Of a stretch of DNA of 58,948 nucleotides, positions 32,072 through 41,163 are shown piece by piece (the first letter of the stretch is position 1; every line of letters starts with the position of its first letter). Source of the DNA: Candidatus Mediterraneibacter surreyensis (GTDB taxonomy: Bacteria > Bacillota > Clostridia > Lachnospirales > Lachnospiraceae). The translations under genes were made by a program, and so were the position numbers. Location: NCBI GenBank assembly GCA_019118885.1, contig DWYB01000090.1:1-58948 (forward strand). Reading direction: 5' to 3'. The notes beneath the pieces were generated by a model. It was not told where the DNA came from. It saw only the letters and a program-made list of their open reading frames with translations, and searched no databases.

Positions 32072-33139
32072 ATGAAATTGATCAGGACAGAAGATGCAGT
32101 CGGCAGCGTACTCTGCCATGACATTACGCAGATCATACCGGGCGTGGTGAAGGACGCCGTATTCCGGAAAGGGCATGTGGTCACGGAAGAGGATATCCCG
32201 GTTCTGCTCTCTGTCGGGAAAGAACATCTGTATGTGTGGGAAAAACAGGAAGGAATGCTCCATGAGAACGACGCGGCCGAAGTGCTGCGTCAGGTGTGTC
32301 AGGGTGAATACATGAAAGCGTCCGAAGCAAAGGAAGGAAAGATCGAGCTGACGGCAGAGGAAGAAGGTCTCTTAAAGATTGACAGAGAGAAGCTGAATGC
32401 GGTGAATGCCATGGGGCAGATGGTGCTTGCTTCCAGACACGGAGATTTTCCGGTGAAAAAGGGCGATAAGATCGTGGGAATGCGCGTGGTTCCTCTTGTG
32501 ATCGAAGAGGAGAAGATGAACCGGGTGAAAGAAATCTGCGGGGCGGAGCCTGTTTTCCGGATCCTTCCGTTCCGTAAGATGAAAGCAGGGATCATTGCCA
32601 CAGGAAGTGAGGTGTACCGCGGACGGATCGAAGATAAGTTTACTCCGGTGGTAAAAGAGAAACTGGAAGAGTGCGGTGTGGAAGTAATGGGGCATGTGCT
32701 GTGCGATGATAACGCGGAGATGACGACAGGCGCGATCAACGACTGGATCAAAAAAGGCGCGGATATGGTGGTATGCACCGGTGGCATGAGCGTGGATCCG
32801 GACGACAGGACGCCTCTTGCTATTCGTAACGCGTCAGATGAAGTAGTTACTTATGGCGCTCCTGTCCTGCCCGGCGCCATGTTTATGCTGGCGTATAAGA
32901 AGAAAAAGAGCGGCGGTTCCGATGTGCAGGATACGGAAAGCAGAAGCGGACAGGAGATTCCGATCATGGGTCTCCCCGGATGCGTGATGTACTCGAAACG
33001 CACGATCTTTGATCTGATCTTACCCCGGATCATAGCAGGAGAGCATCTGAGCGCGGAAGATTTTAGTGTTCTGGGTGAGGGCGGACTGTGTCTGAACTGC
33101 AAGGTGTGTACATATCCGAACTGTGGATTTGGGAAATAG
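32072..33139 (+). CDS. Molybdopterin-binding (MoeA-like) protein
   Basis: A protein of 355 residues. It shows MoeA-like features: an N-terminal region MKLIRTEDAVGSVLCHDITQ, then the MoCF-binding fold with GIIATGSEVYRGRIEDKFTP and VCTGGMSVDPDDRTPLAIRN and LPGAMFMLAY. The C-terminal tail has three cysteines (LCLNCKVCTYPNCGFGK), a possible metal or cluster site. This is the clostridial molybdopterin-binding family rather than canonical MoeA; no molybdenum enzyme is nearby, so its target is unknown. SD GGAGGC. Confidence 0.85.
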   Translation: MKLIRTEDAVGSVLCHDITQIIPGVVKDAVFRKGHVVTEEDIPVLLSVGKEHLYVWEKQEGMLHENDAAEVLRQVCQGEYMKASEAKEGKIELTAEEEGLLKIDREKLNAVNAMGQMVLASRHGDFPVKKGDKIVGMRVVPLVIEEEKMNRVKEICGAEPVFRILPFRKMKAGIIATGSEVYRGRIEDKFTPVVKEKLEECGVEVMGHVLCDDNAEMTTGAINDWIKKGADMVVCTGGMSVDPDDRTPLAIRNASDEVVTYGAPVLPGAMFMLAYKKKKSGGSDVQDTESRSGQEIPIMGLPGCVMYSKRTIFDLILPRIIAGEHLSAEDFSVLGEGGLCLNCKVCTYPNCGFGK

Positions 33140-33145
33140 AATTGT

Positions 33146-34024
33146 TTAAGCCTGCATCCGCCACCGCCCCGGTGATATCCCATACTTCCGTTTGAAAATC
33201 CGGTTAAAATATGACAGGTTGTCAAATCCACACTGTTCTGCAATCTCCAGGACAGAACTGTCGGAAGACTTCAATAACCGTTCCGCTATCGTCAGGCGGT
33301 AATCATTGAGATAATCGATAAATCCGGTCCCCATATGCTGTTTGAAAAATTTCATAAAATGGGATTTACTGTAATAGGTTACAGCCGCCATGTCATCGAT
33401 TGTGATGTGCTCAGTATAGTGCTCTTCCACATACTTTAATATGGTTTTCATTTTTTCGAGAGACTTCGTCTGCGATACGGACGTGGTCTCTTTTTTCTGC
33501 CGGTTTGAAATAAGGAGATAGAAAAACTGAAAGAGAAGCCCCTTTACTGCAAGCTGGTATCCTTCCGTTTTGGCGTCGCACAGAAGGTCAATCTGGCGGA
33601 TGCATTCGGAGATGTCCTTATGATAAGAAATAGAAGGAGTCAGGTATGTGTCTGACGGGATTTCACCGTTGATAAAAGGGAAAATAAAGCGGACTGCGCA
33701 CAGGTCGTTCTCTCCGGATATGAGCAGATCCGGCTTCATTATGATATTTTCATACTCCATAAAATATCCCTGATCCTGTTCGATGGAATGGAGCTGTCCG
33801 GGGCGGATGAGAATAATATCTCCCGAAGTGACAGAACGCTTTCCCAGATCAACAGAAACGATGCCCCGCCCTTTTTTGATAACGATCAGCTCAAGCTCTG
33901 CGTGCCAGTGCAGAGGAACTTGAGGAAAATCTTTCGGGATAGAGCAGAGATAAGTATTGTATGGGAATTCTGCTGTTGTATGCGGTTTTACTTCGCGGTA
34001 ATTCTGATATTCATTCAGGTTCAT
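33146..34024 (-). CDS. AraC-family regulator upstream of glgP
   Basis: A protein of about 292 residues: cupin sensor (VPLHWHAELELIVIKKGRGI, VTSGDIILIRPGQLHSIEQD) and C-terminal HTH_18 (TIDDMAAVTYYSKSHFMKFF, KQHMGTGFIDYLNDYRLTIA, SVLEIAEQCGFDNLSYFNRI, FKRKYGISPGRWR). The ATG at 34024 has AAGAGG at proper distance. Divergent from glycogen phosphorylase, 224 bp away, so a regulator of maltodextrin use is likely. Its 3' end is 6 bp from the MoeA-like gene end. Confidence 0.93.
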   Translation of the reverse strand: MNLNEYQNYREVKPHTTAEFPYNTYLCSIPKDFPQVPLHWHAELELIVIKKGRGIVSVDLGKRSVTSGDIILIRPGQLHSIEQDQGYFMEYENIIMKPDLLISGENDLCAVRFIFPFINGEIPSDTYLTPSISYHKDISECIRQIDLLCDAKTEGYQLAVKGLLFQFFYLLISNRQKKETTSVSQTKSLEKMKTILKYVEEHYTEHITIDDMAAVTYYSKSHFMKFFKQHMGTGFIDYLNDYRLTIAERLLKSSDSSVLEIAEQCGFDNLSYFNRIFKRKYGISPGRWRMQA

Positions 34025-34047
34025 AACAGGCCTCTTTAATAATATAT

Positions 34048-34125
34048 AACAGCTCATCCGGCTGCCAGCCGCCAGATCCTTATGCAAGCATAAATCTGCC
34101 GTCTGACAAGCAGATGGCTGAACTG
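34048..34125. repeat. Copy of the intergenic inverted-repeat element
   Basis: It starts AACAGCTCATCC and ends GGCTGAACTGT. The 22-bp core at 34075-34096 is identical to 8716-8737. Internal CAGAT/ATCTG pairings flank the TTATGC-AA-GCATAA stem. It lies between the AraC gene and the glgP promoter. Confidence 0.65.
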
Positions 34126-34160
34126 TCGATGATAGTATTGTACAATAAAAGGAAAGTATA

Positions 34161-34193
34161 TTGCAAGAAATTCCGCAGAATTGGTACTATAAT
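34161..34193 (+). promoter_or_regulatory. Candidate promoter of glgP
   Basis: TTGCAA (34161-34166), 18 bases, TACTAT (34185-34190), with TATAAT at 34188-34193. The weak -35 fits an activator-dependent promoter under the divergent AraC protein. Confidence 0.5.
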
Positions 34194-34247
34194 GCGAATC
34201 ATAGAGATAAGACATATGGATTCTTTTTTGAAAGGAGAACTACTATC

Positions 34248-36500
34248 ATGAACATTCAGGAAAAGCTAGAAGCGTACCTTGGAAAGCCGGTCGCACAGGC
34301 TTCCAACAAAGAAATCTATGACGGACTGCTCACTATCGTACAGGAGATGGCAGCCGAGAAAGAGCGCACAGACAGCAAGAAGAAACTTTATTATATTTCA
34401 GCGGAGTTCCTGATCGGAAAGCTTCTCTCCAACAATATGATAAATTTAGGCATCTATCAGGAAGTAAAAGAGATGCTGGAGAAGAACGGAAAAGACATCT
34501 GTGAGATTGAAGAGGTTGAGCCGGAGCCGTCGCTTGGGAACGGCGGTCTGGGACGTCTGGCGGCATGTTTCCTTGACTCCATCGCAACACTCGGGCTTGC
34601 AGGAGACGGAATCGGCCTGAACTATCATCTCGGTCTGTTCAAGCAGGAATTCGAAAATCATCTGCAGAAGGAAACTCCGAATCCGTGGATCGAGGAGAAA
34701 TCATGGCTGAAGAAGACTGACACAGTATATCCGGTGCAGTTTAAAGGACTTAATGTCAATGCGAGAATGTATGACATTGAAGTGACAGGCTACAATAACA
34801 AGACAAATAAACTTCATCTCTTCGATATTGACTCTGTTGACGAGTCTATCGTGGAAGACGGAATTGATTTTAATAAAGAAGACATCCAGAAGAACCTGAC
34901 GCTGTTCCTCTATCCGGACGACAGCGACGAGCAGGGAAGACTGCTCCGTATCTACCAGCAGTACTTCATGGTAAGCAGCGGCGCACAGCTCATCCTCGAC
35001 GAGTGCACGGCAAAGGGAAGCAACCTGTATGACCTGCCGGATTACGCGGTGATCCAGATCAACGATACACATCCGACTATGGTGATCCCGGAACTGATCC
35101 GTCTGCTCATGGAGAGAGGCATGGATATGGACGACGCTATCGACGTAGTATCCAGAACATGTGCATATACAAACCATACCATCCTCGCCGAGGCGCTTGA
35201 AAAATGGCCGGTAGACTACCTGAAGAAAGTGGTTCCCCAGCTTATGCCGATCATCGAGGTGCTGGATGACAAAGTAAGAAGAAAATACGAGGATGAGAGC
35301 GTTGCCATCATCGACCGCAATGACACAGTGCATATGGCGCATATCGATATCCACTACGGATTCAGTGTAAACGGTGTTGCAGCGCTGCACACAGAGATCC
35401 TCAAGAACTCTGAGCTGAACAACTTCTACAAGATTTATCCGGAGAAGTTCAACAATAAGACAAACGGAATCACATTCCGCCGCTGGCTCATCCACTGCAA
35501 TCCGCGTCTGACTGCCCTGCTGGACGAGACGATCGGAGAGGGATACAAGAAAGATGCCGCAGAGCTTGAAAAACTTCTGGCGTACAAAGATGATGACAAA
35601 ATTCTTGATAAGCTGCTTGAGATCAAGCACAAGAACAAAGAAGATCTCTGCGCTTACCTGCGCGAGACTCAGGGATTGGAAGTAAGCCCGGATACGATCT
35701 TCGACATTCAGGTAAAACGTCTCCACGAGTACAAACGTCAGCAGCTGAATGCACTGTATATCATTGATAAATATCTGGAGATCAAGGCAGGAAAGATTCC
35801 GGCAGCTCCGGTGACAGCGATCTTCGGTGCGAAAGCAGCTCCGGCTTACGTAATCGCGAAAGATATCATCCATCTGATCCTCTGCCTGCAGGAGATCATC
35901 AACAATGATCCTGAGGTAAACAAATACCTGAGAGTTGTCATGGTAGAGAACTACAATGTGACAAAGGCCGGCAAGCTGATCCCGGCATGCGATATTTCCG
36001 AGCAGATTTCCCTTGCTTCAAAAGAGGCCAGCGGAACAGGAAATATGAAGTTCATGCTCAACGGCGCCGTGACTCTGGGAACAGAGGACGGAGCAAACGT
36101 AGAGATCCACGAGGCTGTAGGAGATGACAATATCTTCGTATTCGGCGCATCCAGCGACGAAGTGATCGAGCATTACGCAAAGGCTGATTACGTTGCGAAA
36201 GATTACTATGAAAACAATGAGGCGATCAAAGCGGCGATCGACTTTATCACAAGCGATGAGATGCTGAAAGTCGGCTGCGAGGAGAACCTGACACGCCTGA
36301 AAAATGAGCTGATCAATAAAGACTGGTTCATGACACTTTTGGATTTTGACTCTTACAAAGAGACAAAAGAAAAAGCTCTTGCGGCATACGCAGACAGAAA
36401 AGCGTGGGCGAAGATGGCTCTGGTCAATATTGCGAAAGCAGGATTCTTCTCATCTGACCGTACCATCGAAGAGTACAACAGAGACATCTGGCATCTGTAA
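34248..36500 (+). CDS. glgP: Glycogen/maltodextrin phosphorylase
   Basis: A GT35 alpha-glucan phosphorylase of 750 residues that releases glucose-1-phosphate from the non-reducing ends of glycogen or maltodextrin. Motifs: [85 protein letters not shown] and the PLP site [20 protein letters not shown], whose lysine binds pyridoxal phosphate. The start at 34248 follows AAAGGAGAA. It precedes malQ, its usual partner. Confidence 0.97.
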   Translation: MNIQEKLEAYLGKPVAQASNKEIYDGLLTIVQEMAAEKERTDSKKKLYYISAEFLIGKLLSNNMINLGIYQEVKEMLEKNGKDICEIEEVEPEPSLGNGGLGRLAACFLDSIATLGLAGDGIGLNYHLGLFKQEFENHLQKETPNPWIEEKSWLKKTDTVYPVQFKGLNVNARMYDIEVTGYNNKTNKLHLFDIDSVDESIVEDGIDFNKEDIQKNLTLFLYPDDSDEQGRLLRIYQQYFMVSSGAQLILDECTAKGSNLYDLPDYAVIQINDTHPTMVIPELIRLLMERGMDMDDAIDVVSRTCAYTNHTILAEALEKWPVDYLKKVVPQLMPIIEVLDDKVRRKYEDESVAIIDRNDTVHMAHIDIHYGFSVNGVAALHTEILKNSELNNFYKIYPEKFNNKTNGITFRRWLIHCNPRLTALLDETIGEGYKKDAAELEKLLAYKDDDKILDKLLEIKHKNKEDLCAYLRETQGLEVSPDTIFDIQVKRLHEYKRQQLNALYIIDKYLEIKAGKIPAAPVTAIFGAKAAPAYVIAKDIIHLILCLQEIINNDPEVNKYLRVVMVENYNVTKAGKLIPACDISEQISLASKEASGTGNMKFMLNGAVTLGTEDGANVEIHEAVGDDNIFVFGASSDEVIEHYAKADYVAKDYYENNEAIKAAIDFITSDEMLKVGCEENLTRLKNELINKDWFMTLLDFDSYKETKEKALAAYADRKAWAKMALVNIAKAGFFSSDRTIEEYNRDIWHL

Positions 36501-36513
36501 GATGCAGGAACAA

Positions 36514-36555
36514 AAAGTCATGTGTCTCATGCTTTGCATGAAGATACATGACTTT
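36514..36555 (+). other. Hairpin between glgP and malQ
   Basis: AAAGTCATGT pairs with ACATGACTTT, with an inner ATGC/GCAT. There is no T tract, so it may act in mRNA processing or partial attenuation between glgP and malQ. Confidence 0.5.
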
Positions 36556-36674
36556 GGGTTCCGCAAAAACATGAGAAAGTAACCCGATAGGGTGGATTTC
36601 GAATGTTTTTAGGATTGTGGGAGCATGAAATGCGGAGCAATCCGCAGCATCTGAATATAGAAAGGAAAAAAGAA

Positions 36675-38165
36675 ATGAAAAGAGCAAGCGGAATCTTATT
36701 ACCGATATTTTCCCTTCCGTCAAAGTACGGAATCGGATGTTTCTCAAAGGATGCGTATAAATTCGTGGATATGTTAAAAGAGGCGGGTCAGACCTACTGG
36801 CAGATACTTCCGCTTGGACCGACTGGTTACGGGGATTCCCCGTACCAGTCTTTCTCCACGTTCGCGGGAAATCCGTATTTTATCGACCTGAAGACGCTCA
36901 TCAAAGAAGGACTCCTGACGAAGAAAGAGTGCAAGTCATATGATTTCGGTGATCAGGCAGACTGCATCGACTATGAGAAAATCTATAATTCCAGATTTAA
37001 AGCATTAAAAAAGGCATATGACCGTTTCTGTGAAAAGGGCGGAGAAGACGAAGAAGACTATGTGAAATTCGTCACAGATCAGGCATTCTGGCTGGATGAT
37101 TACAGCCTGTACATGGCTGTAAAAGACAGTAAAGGCGGAGTGAGCTGGAGTGAGTGGAACGCGCCACTGAAGAACCGTGAGGCAGACGCACTGGCAGAAG
37201 CGAGAGAGGAACTTGCAGAGGAGATCGGATTCTACAAATTCCAGCAGTATGAATTTGATAAGCAGTGGAAAAAGCTTCACGCATATGCGAATGAGAAGGG
37301 CATTCAGATCATTGGTGATATCCCGATCTATGTGGCGTTTGACAGCGCGGATACATGGGCAGCGCCCGAGATGTTCCAGTTTAACGAGAACAATGAGCCA
37401 ACCGGAGTGGCAGGATGCCCGCCGGATGCTTTTTCCGCAACAGGACAGCTCTGGGGAAATCCTCTCTATAACTGGGATTATCACAAAAAGACAGGTTATG
37501 AGTGGTGGATCAAAAGGATTGAATACTGTTTCAAGCTTTATGATGTGGTGCGTATTGACCATTTCCGCGGCTTCGACGAGTATTATGCAATTCCGTACGG
37601 TGAAGATACGGCCGTAAACGGCAAATGGATGCCGGGACCGGGAATGGATCTGTTCCGCGCCATTGAGGCGAAGCTTGGCAGACCGGCGATCATTGCGGAA
37701 GATCTGGGATTCCTTACGCCGAGCGTGCTGCAGCTTTTAAAAGACAGCGGATTCCCGGGCATGAAAGTGCTCCAGTTTGCATTCGACGCGCGTGAGTCAT
37801 CCAACTATCTGCCCCATACTTATCCAACCAACTGCGTAGTCTACACAGGTACTCATGACAATGATACGACAAGAGGCTGGTACCATGAAGTCGGAAAAGA
37901 CGCCAGAGACTTTGCAAAAGAATATATGTGCAAGGAAAGACTTGACGAGGACACGCTGACAAAAGACTTCATCGCCATGGCGATGAGCAGCGTTGCCGAT
38001 CTGTGCGTGATTCCCATGCAGGATTACCTGAATCTTGGCAGCGAGGCGCGTATCAATATTCCGTCCACACTCGGCGGCAACTGGGTATGGAGAATGAAGA
38101 AAGGACAGTTTGATAAAGCGATTGTGAAAGAGATCAAAAGAGTGACTGAACTGTATGGAAGATAG
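36675..38165 (+). CDS. malQ: 4-alpha-glucanotransferase (amylomaltase)
   Basis: A GH77 disproportionating enzyme of 496 residues that lengthens short maltodextrins so phosphorylase can act. Motifs: SLPSKYGIGCF, YWQILPLGPTGYGDSPYQSF, IGDIPIYVAFDSADTW, the nucleophile region VVRIDHFRGFDEYYAIP, acid/base IIAEDLGFLTPSV and the third acid in YTGTHDNDTTRGW. The ATG at 36675 follows AAAGGAAA; an in-frame ATG 72 bases earlier has no ribosome binding site. It follows glgP in the same direction. Confidence 0.97.
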   Translation: MKRASGILLPIFSLPSKYGIGCFSKDAYKFVDMLKEAGQTYWQILPLGPTGYGDSPYQSFSTFAGNPYFIDLKTLIKEGLLTKKECKSYDFGDQADCIDYEKIYNSRFKALKKAYDRFCEKGGEDEEDYVKFVTDQAFWLDDYSLYMAVKDSKGGVSWSEWNAPLKNREADALAEAREELAEEIGFYKFQQYEFDKQWKKLHAYANEKGIQIIGDIPIYVAFDSADTWAAPEMFQFNENNEPTGVAGCPPDAFSATGQLWGNPLYNWDYHKKTGYEWWIKRIEYCFKLYDVVRIDHFRGFDEYYAIPYGEDTAVNGKWMPGPGMDLFRAIEAKLGRPAIIAEDLGFLTPSVLQLLKDSGFPGMKVLQFAFDARESSNYLPHTYPTNCVVYTGTHDNDTTRGWYHEVGKDARDFAKEYMCKERLDEDTLTKDFIAMAMSSVADLCVIPMQDYLNLGSEARINIPSTLGGNWVWRMKKGQFDKAIVKEIKRVTELYGR

Positions 38166-38325
38166 ATTTTGATTTTTCGTACCAGCTCAGGAAAGTAAAA
38201 TCGTTTGAAAAGGGAGCAGATACGGAATGACTACCTCACCTATCTGCAGGCAGAGGAAAGGTTGATCCCGGCTCCGGTTACAGAGAATAACGCAAACTAA
38301 TAAATCAGCATATCAGCTAAAAGCA

Positions 38326-38376
38326 AAACGGGCACGTGAAGAACTCCTTACGTCAGACAACTTCGCGTGCCCGTTT
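38326..38376 (+). terminator. Probable terminator after malQ
   Basis: AAACGGGCACG pairs with CGTGCCCGTTT (11 bp), extended by GAAG/CTTC, followed by only AACG. The stem is strong but the T run is essentially part of the stem. The gap 38166-38748 otherwise holds only a degenerate fragment. Confidence 0.6.
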
Positions 38377-38430
38377 AACGCTGATCTCCTGATTTTAAGT
38401 TTGCCTAATTCTCTTCCACAGTCACCGTTA

Positions 38431-38550
38431 TCAATCTTCCTCTGCTCGCAGATTGTGCATCAGGTCAGACGTATTTGTTTGCTTTTCCTGTTTTTCCAAT
38501 TCTGAGCCGGAGCGATAAAAGCTCATACAAACTGGCAGAAGCCGGAACAT
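38431..38550 (-). pseudogene. Fragment related to the 54.5-kb degenerate ORF
   Basis: A 39-codon minus-strand frame begins MFRLLPVCMSFYRSGSELEK and ends LRAEED. Its first codons match the minus-strand reading FRPLPICMS at 54659-54685 (22 of 27 bases identical). It has no ribosome binding site and looks like a remnant of a small repeated gene. Confidence 0.3.
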
Positions 38551-38748
38551 AATTTTCAATAGCCGCGTCATATAAAGGATAACTAAATCATCCTTTAAAA
38601 GAACTGCAGCAAAAGATCAATAACTAAATCTTGCCCAACAAAGCCTATATCGGCTGAGATAATGGGATCATAGTCGGTGAAGTTGCTTTTCTTACCCGTT
38701 TTCATGAGAATTTTCGGAATGGGAAAAAAAGCAGCCGGGATATAAAAT

Positions 38749-39408
38749 TCATACCCCTTTTTTGAACAGCCAGAACGAATACACTGCCGGAATTCCCGCG
38801 CAGATCAGTACGATAACGATGAGCGCGGCAAGTGTTCCGTAATCGCCCATCACGCTGCCGAGGAAACCTGTTATGATCAGGAGGAATCCGCCAAGTATAA
38901 ACGTCTTTCCGCCCATCCGGTGAGTCCGGTTCCAGTTTTCTGTGCTGTTCAGTGTCCATGGAACGCGGATACCTATTGTGTAGTTTTGCTGGAGCTTCGG
39001 CATATAGTTCCCGAGGACGATGAAGAGGATGCCAATCAGTATAGAAACAATAATCCCCACATCTATGTCCATGCCGAGAGCAACCCCGTAAGTAATACCG
39101 TTTACGATAAGCGACATTACCGGGATGATCCAGAGCACCAGCGTGAGTGGCTTTTTGTGGATGTTTCGCCTCTTCGGGTCATTAAGGGTGATAAAAGAGA
39201 CAAACAGCTGCAGTACGGCCAGAATACAGGGCATGCCGAATACGGCAAACGCTTTTCCCGAGTATCCGTCCGCCTGTCCGTCTGCGCCCCAGTGTGTCGC
39301 AATCTGTTCGGGCAGCCGGTTCCATACGATGAGGCCGAACAGGATCGGCAGCAGTGTGCTCAGTGTTGTAATGATAATTGTTATTTTATATTTTTTTACA
39401 TTCTCCAT
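38749..39408 (-). CDS. SdpI-family integral membrane protein
   Basis: A protein of 219 residues with about six membrane helices. The first part is DUF1648-like (IVWNRLPEQIATHWGADGQADG, whose sequence pattern is the family signature), the second is the SdpI domain (IVLGNYMPKLQQNYTIGIRVPW, TLNSTENWNRTHRMGGKTFI). SdpI of Bacillus subtilis gives immunity to the SdpC toxin and signals to the SdpR repressor; here no sdpC is seen, so immunity or stress sensing is inferred. It lies 3 bp after the sdpR-like gene. Confidence 0.92.
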   Translation of the reverse strand: MENVKKYKITIIITTLSTLLPILFGLIVWNRLPEQIATHWGADGQADGYSGKAFAVFGMPCILAVLQLFVSFITLNDPKRRNIHKKPLTLVLWIIPVMSLIVNGITYGVALGMDIDVGIIVSILIGILFIVLGNYMPKLQQNYTIGIRVPWTLNSTENWNRTHRMGGKTFILGGFLLIITGFLGSVMGDYGTLAALIVIVLICAGIPAVYSFWLFKKGV

Positions 39409-39411
39409 CGT

Positions 39412-39678
39412 TTAATTCTCTCCTTTCAGATCTGAAAGCCAGACCATGACTTCCTCCAGCACGGTCAGATTTAATTCATAATAGATAAAATTCTTTTCCC
39501 GCGTCTCGCGGACCAGATCAGCCTTTTTCAGAATTTTCAGGTGATAGGAGACGGTTGCCTGCGTCATGTCAAAGTTCGCGGCTATGTCTCCGGCAGAGAG
39601 CCTGCCGTTTTTCAACATCTCCAGTATTTCGCGGCGTACCGGGTCGGATAACGCTTTAAACGTCTCGGCAAAACTCAA
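39412..39678 (-). CDS. SdpR-like ArsR-family repressor
   Basis: A protein of 88 residues: winged helix with SFAETFKALSDPVRREILEM, GRLSAGDIAANFDMTQATVS and YHLKILKKADLVRETREKNF. It lacks the cysteines of metal-sensing ArsR proteins, as SdpR does. The start is a TTG codon at 39678, with AAAGGAAG seven bases away. A perfect 20-bp palindrome and a good promoter lie directly upstream, so it probably represses its own operon (sdpR-sdpI). Confidence 0.92.
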   Translation of the reverse strand: MSFAETFKALSDPVRREILEMLKNGRLSAGDIAANFDMTQATVSYHLKILKKADLVRETREKNFIYYELNLTVLEEVMVWLSDLKGEN

Positions 39679-39700
39679 TCGTCCACTTCCTTTCTAAACT

Positions 39701-39720
39701 ATTTAGAAATATTTCTAAAT
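39701..39720. promoter_or_regulatory. Perfect palindromic operator of the sdpR-sdpI operon
   Basis: ATTTAGAAAT followed by its exact reverse complement ATTTCTAAAT. It sits directly after the -10 box, over the transcription start, where a repressor would block initiation. Confidence 0.85.
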
Positions 39721-39722
39721 AC

Positions 39723-39751
39723 TGTATAGCACTGTGACGAAAAAAAGTCAA
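39723..39751 (-). promoter_or_regulatory. Promoter of the sdpR-sdpI operon
   Basis: On the minus strand TTGACT (39746-39751), 17 bases, TATACA (39723-39728), adjacent to the operator palindrome. Confidence 0.8.
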
Positions 39752-40003
39752 TAAGGTTTTGAAAAACAGGTTAGAAAAAAATCATCTGGAATCCCGCCAG
39801 CTCCTGTGCTATGATATAGCCAAAGCATTAATACATTCCGGCATGTTTTTGTTTCTGAAAGGCATTTCGCCATTTCATCATTTCTAATTACATTCAGGAA
39901 AATCTCGATGCTTTTATTCCCAATTGATATAGCAGAGAGGTTTCCGGAACAGAAGAAAGAGAAAAGGCCTCTTTGCACTACAACAGAAAAAGGAGGCGGC
40001 TAT

Positions 40004-40936
40004 ATGGCAAATGGAACTACTGTGAACAGGACTTTTAAGTCCACTGTGTTTATTATGGTATTCGAAGACAAGAAAAACCTGTTGGAACTGTACAATGCGA
40101 TGACAGGAAAACATTACACAGACCCGGAACAATTGGAGATCAACACGCTTGAGAATGCTGTCTATATGTCGATGAAGAACGATCTGTCGTTTTTGATTGA
40201 CGGGAGACTTTCCCTGTATGAGCATCAGTCCACATATAACCAAAATCTTCCGCTGCGTTTCCTTATCTATATATCCCAGCTTTATGCGGGGATGACAAGG
40301 AATGAGAACCTGTACGGAACAAAGACGGTACGGATTCCGCCGCCGGAGTTCATTATCTTCTATAATGGGGAAAAAGACATGCCGGAGGAGACGCTGCTGA
40401 AACTGTCGGACATGTACGGGGTAAAGGTGGAAGACCCGAAGCTGGAGCTGAAGGCAACGATGCTCAATATTTCCGGATCGAATAACAGCAGGCTCAAGGA
40501 GGCGTGCAGGACGCTTAAGGATTACGCAGAGTACACGGATAAGATACGCCTGTATTCAAAAGAGCAGCCATTAGCGGAAGCGGTGGAAAGGGCAATCGAT
40601 GAGTGCATTGCAGAAGACGTCCTGAAAGATTTCCTGACAAAGCATAGAGCGGAGGCGAAAGCGATGAGTATCTTTGAATACGATCAGGAGAAACATATCA
40701 GACAGGAACGGGAAGAAGCATGGGAGGAGGGCAGGGCCTCCGGACTGCAGGAAGGCAGAGCCTCCGGGCTGCAGGAAGGCAGGGCCTCCGGGCTGCAAGA
40801 AGGTCAGGCTTCCGGACTGAAACTTGCAGAGATGATTTTCAGGCTCTTCCGGGAGGGGAAAACCATAGAGGAGATATCAGCCGACTGTAATCTCCCGGCA
40901 GAACAGATAAGGGAACTTCTCGGACAGGAAAAATAA
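40004..40936 (+). CDS. Rpn-family recombination-promoting nuclease
   Basis: A protein of 310 residues of the Rpn/PD-(D/E)XK family (often called putative transposase). The N-terminal nuclease domain shows FKSTVFIMVFEDKKNLLELY, NDLSFLIDGRLSLYEHQSTY (the acidic residue and E-x-Q catalytic pair) and NLPLRFLIYISQLYAGM. The C-terminal tail has four EGRASGLQ-type units (about 242-272) and a final helix-turn motif (KTIEEISADCNLPAEQIREL). Rpn proteins of E. coli cut DNA and promote recombination. The ATG at 40004 follows AAGGAGGC. Family members often occur in multiple copies. Confidence 0.88.
   Translation: MANGTTVNRTFKSTVFIMVFEDKKNLLELYNAMTGKHYTDPEQLEINTLENAVYMSMKNDLSFLIDGRLSLYEHQSTYNQNLPLRFLIYISQLYAGMTRNENLYGTKTVRIPPPEFIIFYNGEKDMPEETLLKLSDMYGVKVEDPKLELKATMLNISGSNNSRLKEACRTLKDYAEYTDKIRLYSKEQPLAEAVERAIDECIAEDVLKDFLTKHRAEAKAMSIFEYDQEKHIRQEREEAWEEGRASGLQEGRASGLQEGRASGLQEGQASGLKLAEMIFRLFREGKTIEEISADCNLPAEQIRELLGQEK
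40727..40819 (+). repeat. In-frame 24-bp tandem repeat inside the Rpn gene
   Basis: Three full units (40727, 40751, 40775) encode EGRASGLQ, and a fourth, shorter unit encodes EGQASGL. The unit is a multiple of three, so copy changes keep the frame. Confidence 0.9.
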
Positions 40937-40986
40937 TACTACGACAGGCAATAGTTCAGCTTTTCGGCCGAAACTATGGGTTTTAG

Positions 40987-41020
40987 GGGATGCCGCATTT
41001 ATGCGGTATCCCTCCGTTTT
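40987..41020 (+). terminator. Intrinsic terminator after the Rpn gene
   Basis: GGGATGCCGC pairs with GCGGTATCCC (one G-U pair) around ATTTAT, followed by TCCGTTTTTCT. Confidence 0.85.
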
Positions 41021-41163
41021 TCTAATCGGGATCAGCATAAATCACTTTTCAAACAGCAACAGCTTTGCTATGCTATTAAGGTAAGTGTATCAGTAAATAC
41101 ATTCAGAAAAGATATAAAACGGCAGCATATTTCGCCGCTGCATATTCGGGAGGCACAGCAGAT

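Noticed and set aside
34701-35873. A 390-codon open frame on the strand opposite glgP
   Set aside because: It lies wholly inside a well-conserved GT35 gene, has no family resemblance and reflects codon bias of the real gene.
40937-41163. A small gene before recJ
   Set aside because: Short frames only; the sequence is explained by the terminator at 40987 and a likely promoter region.
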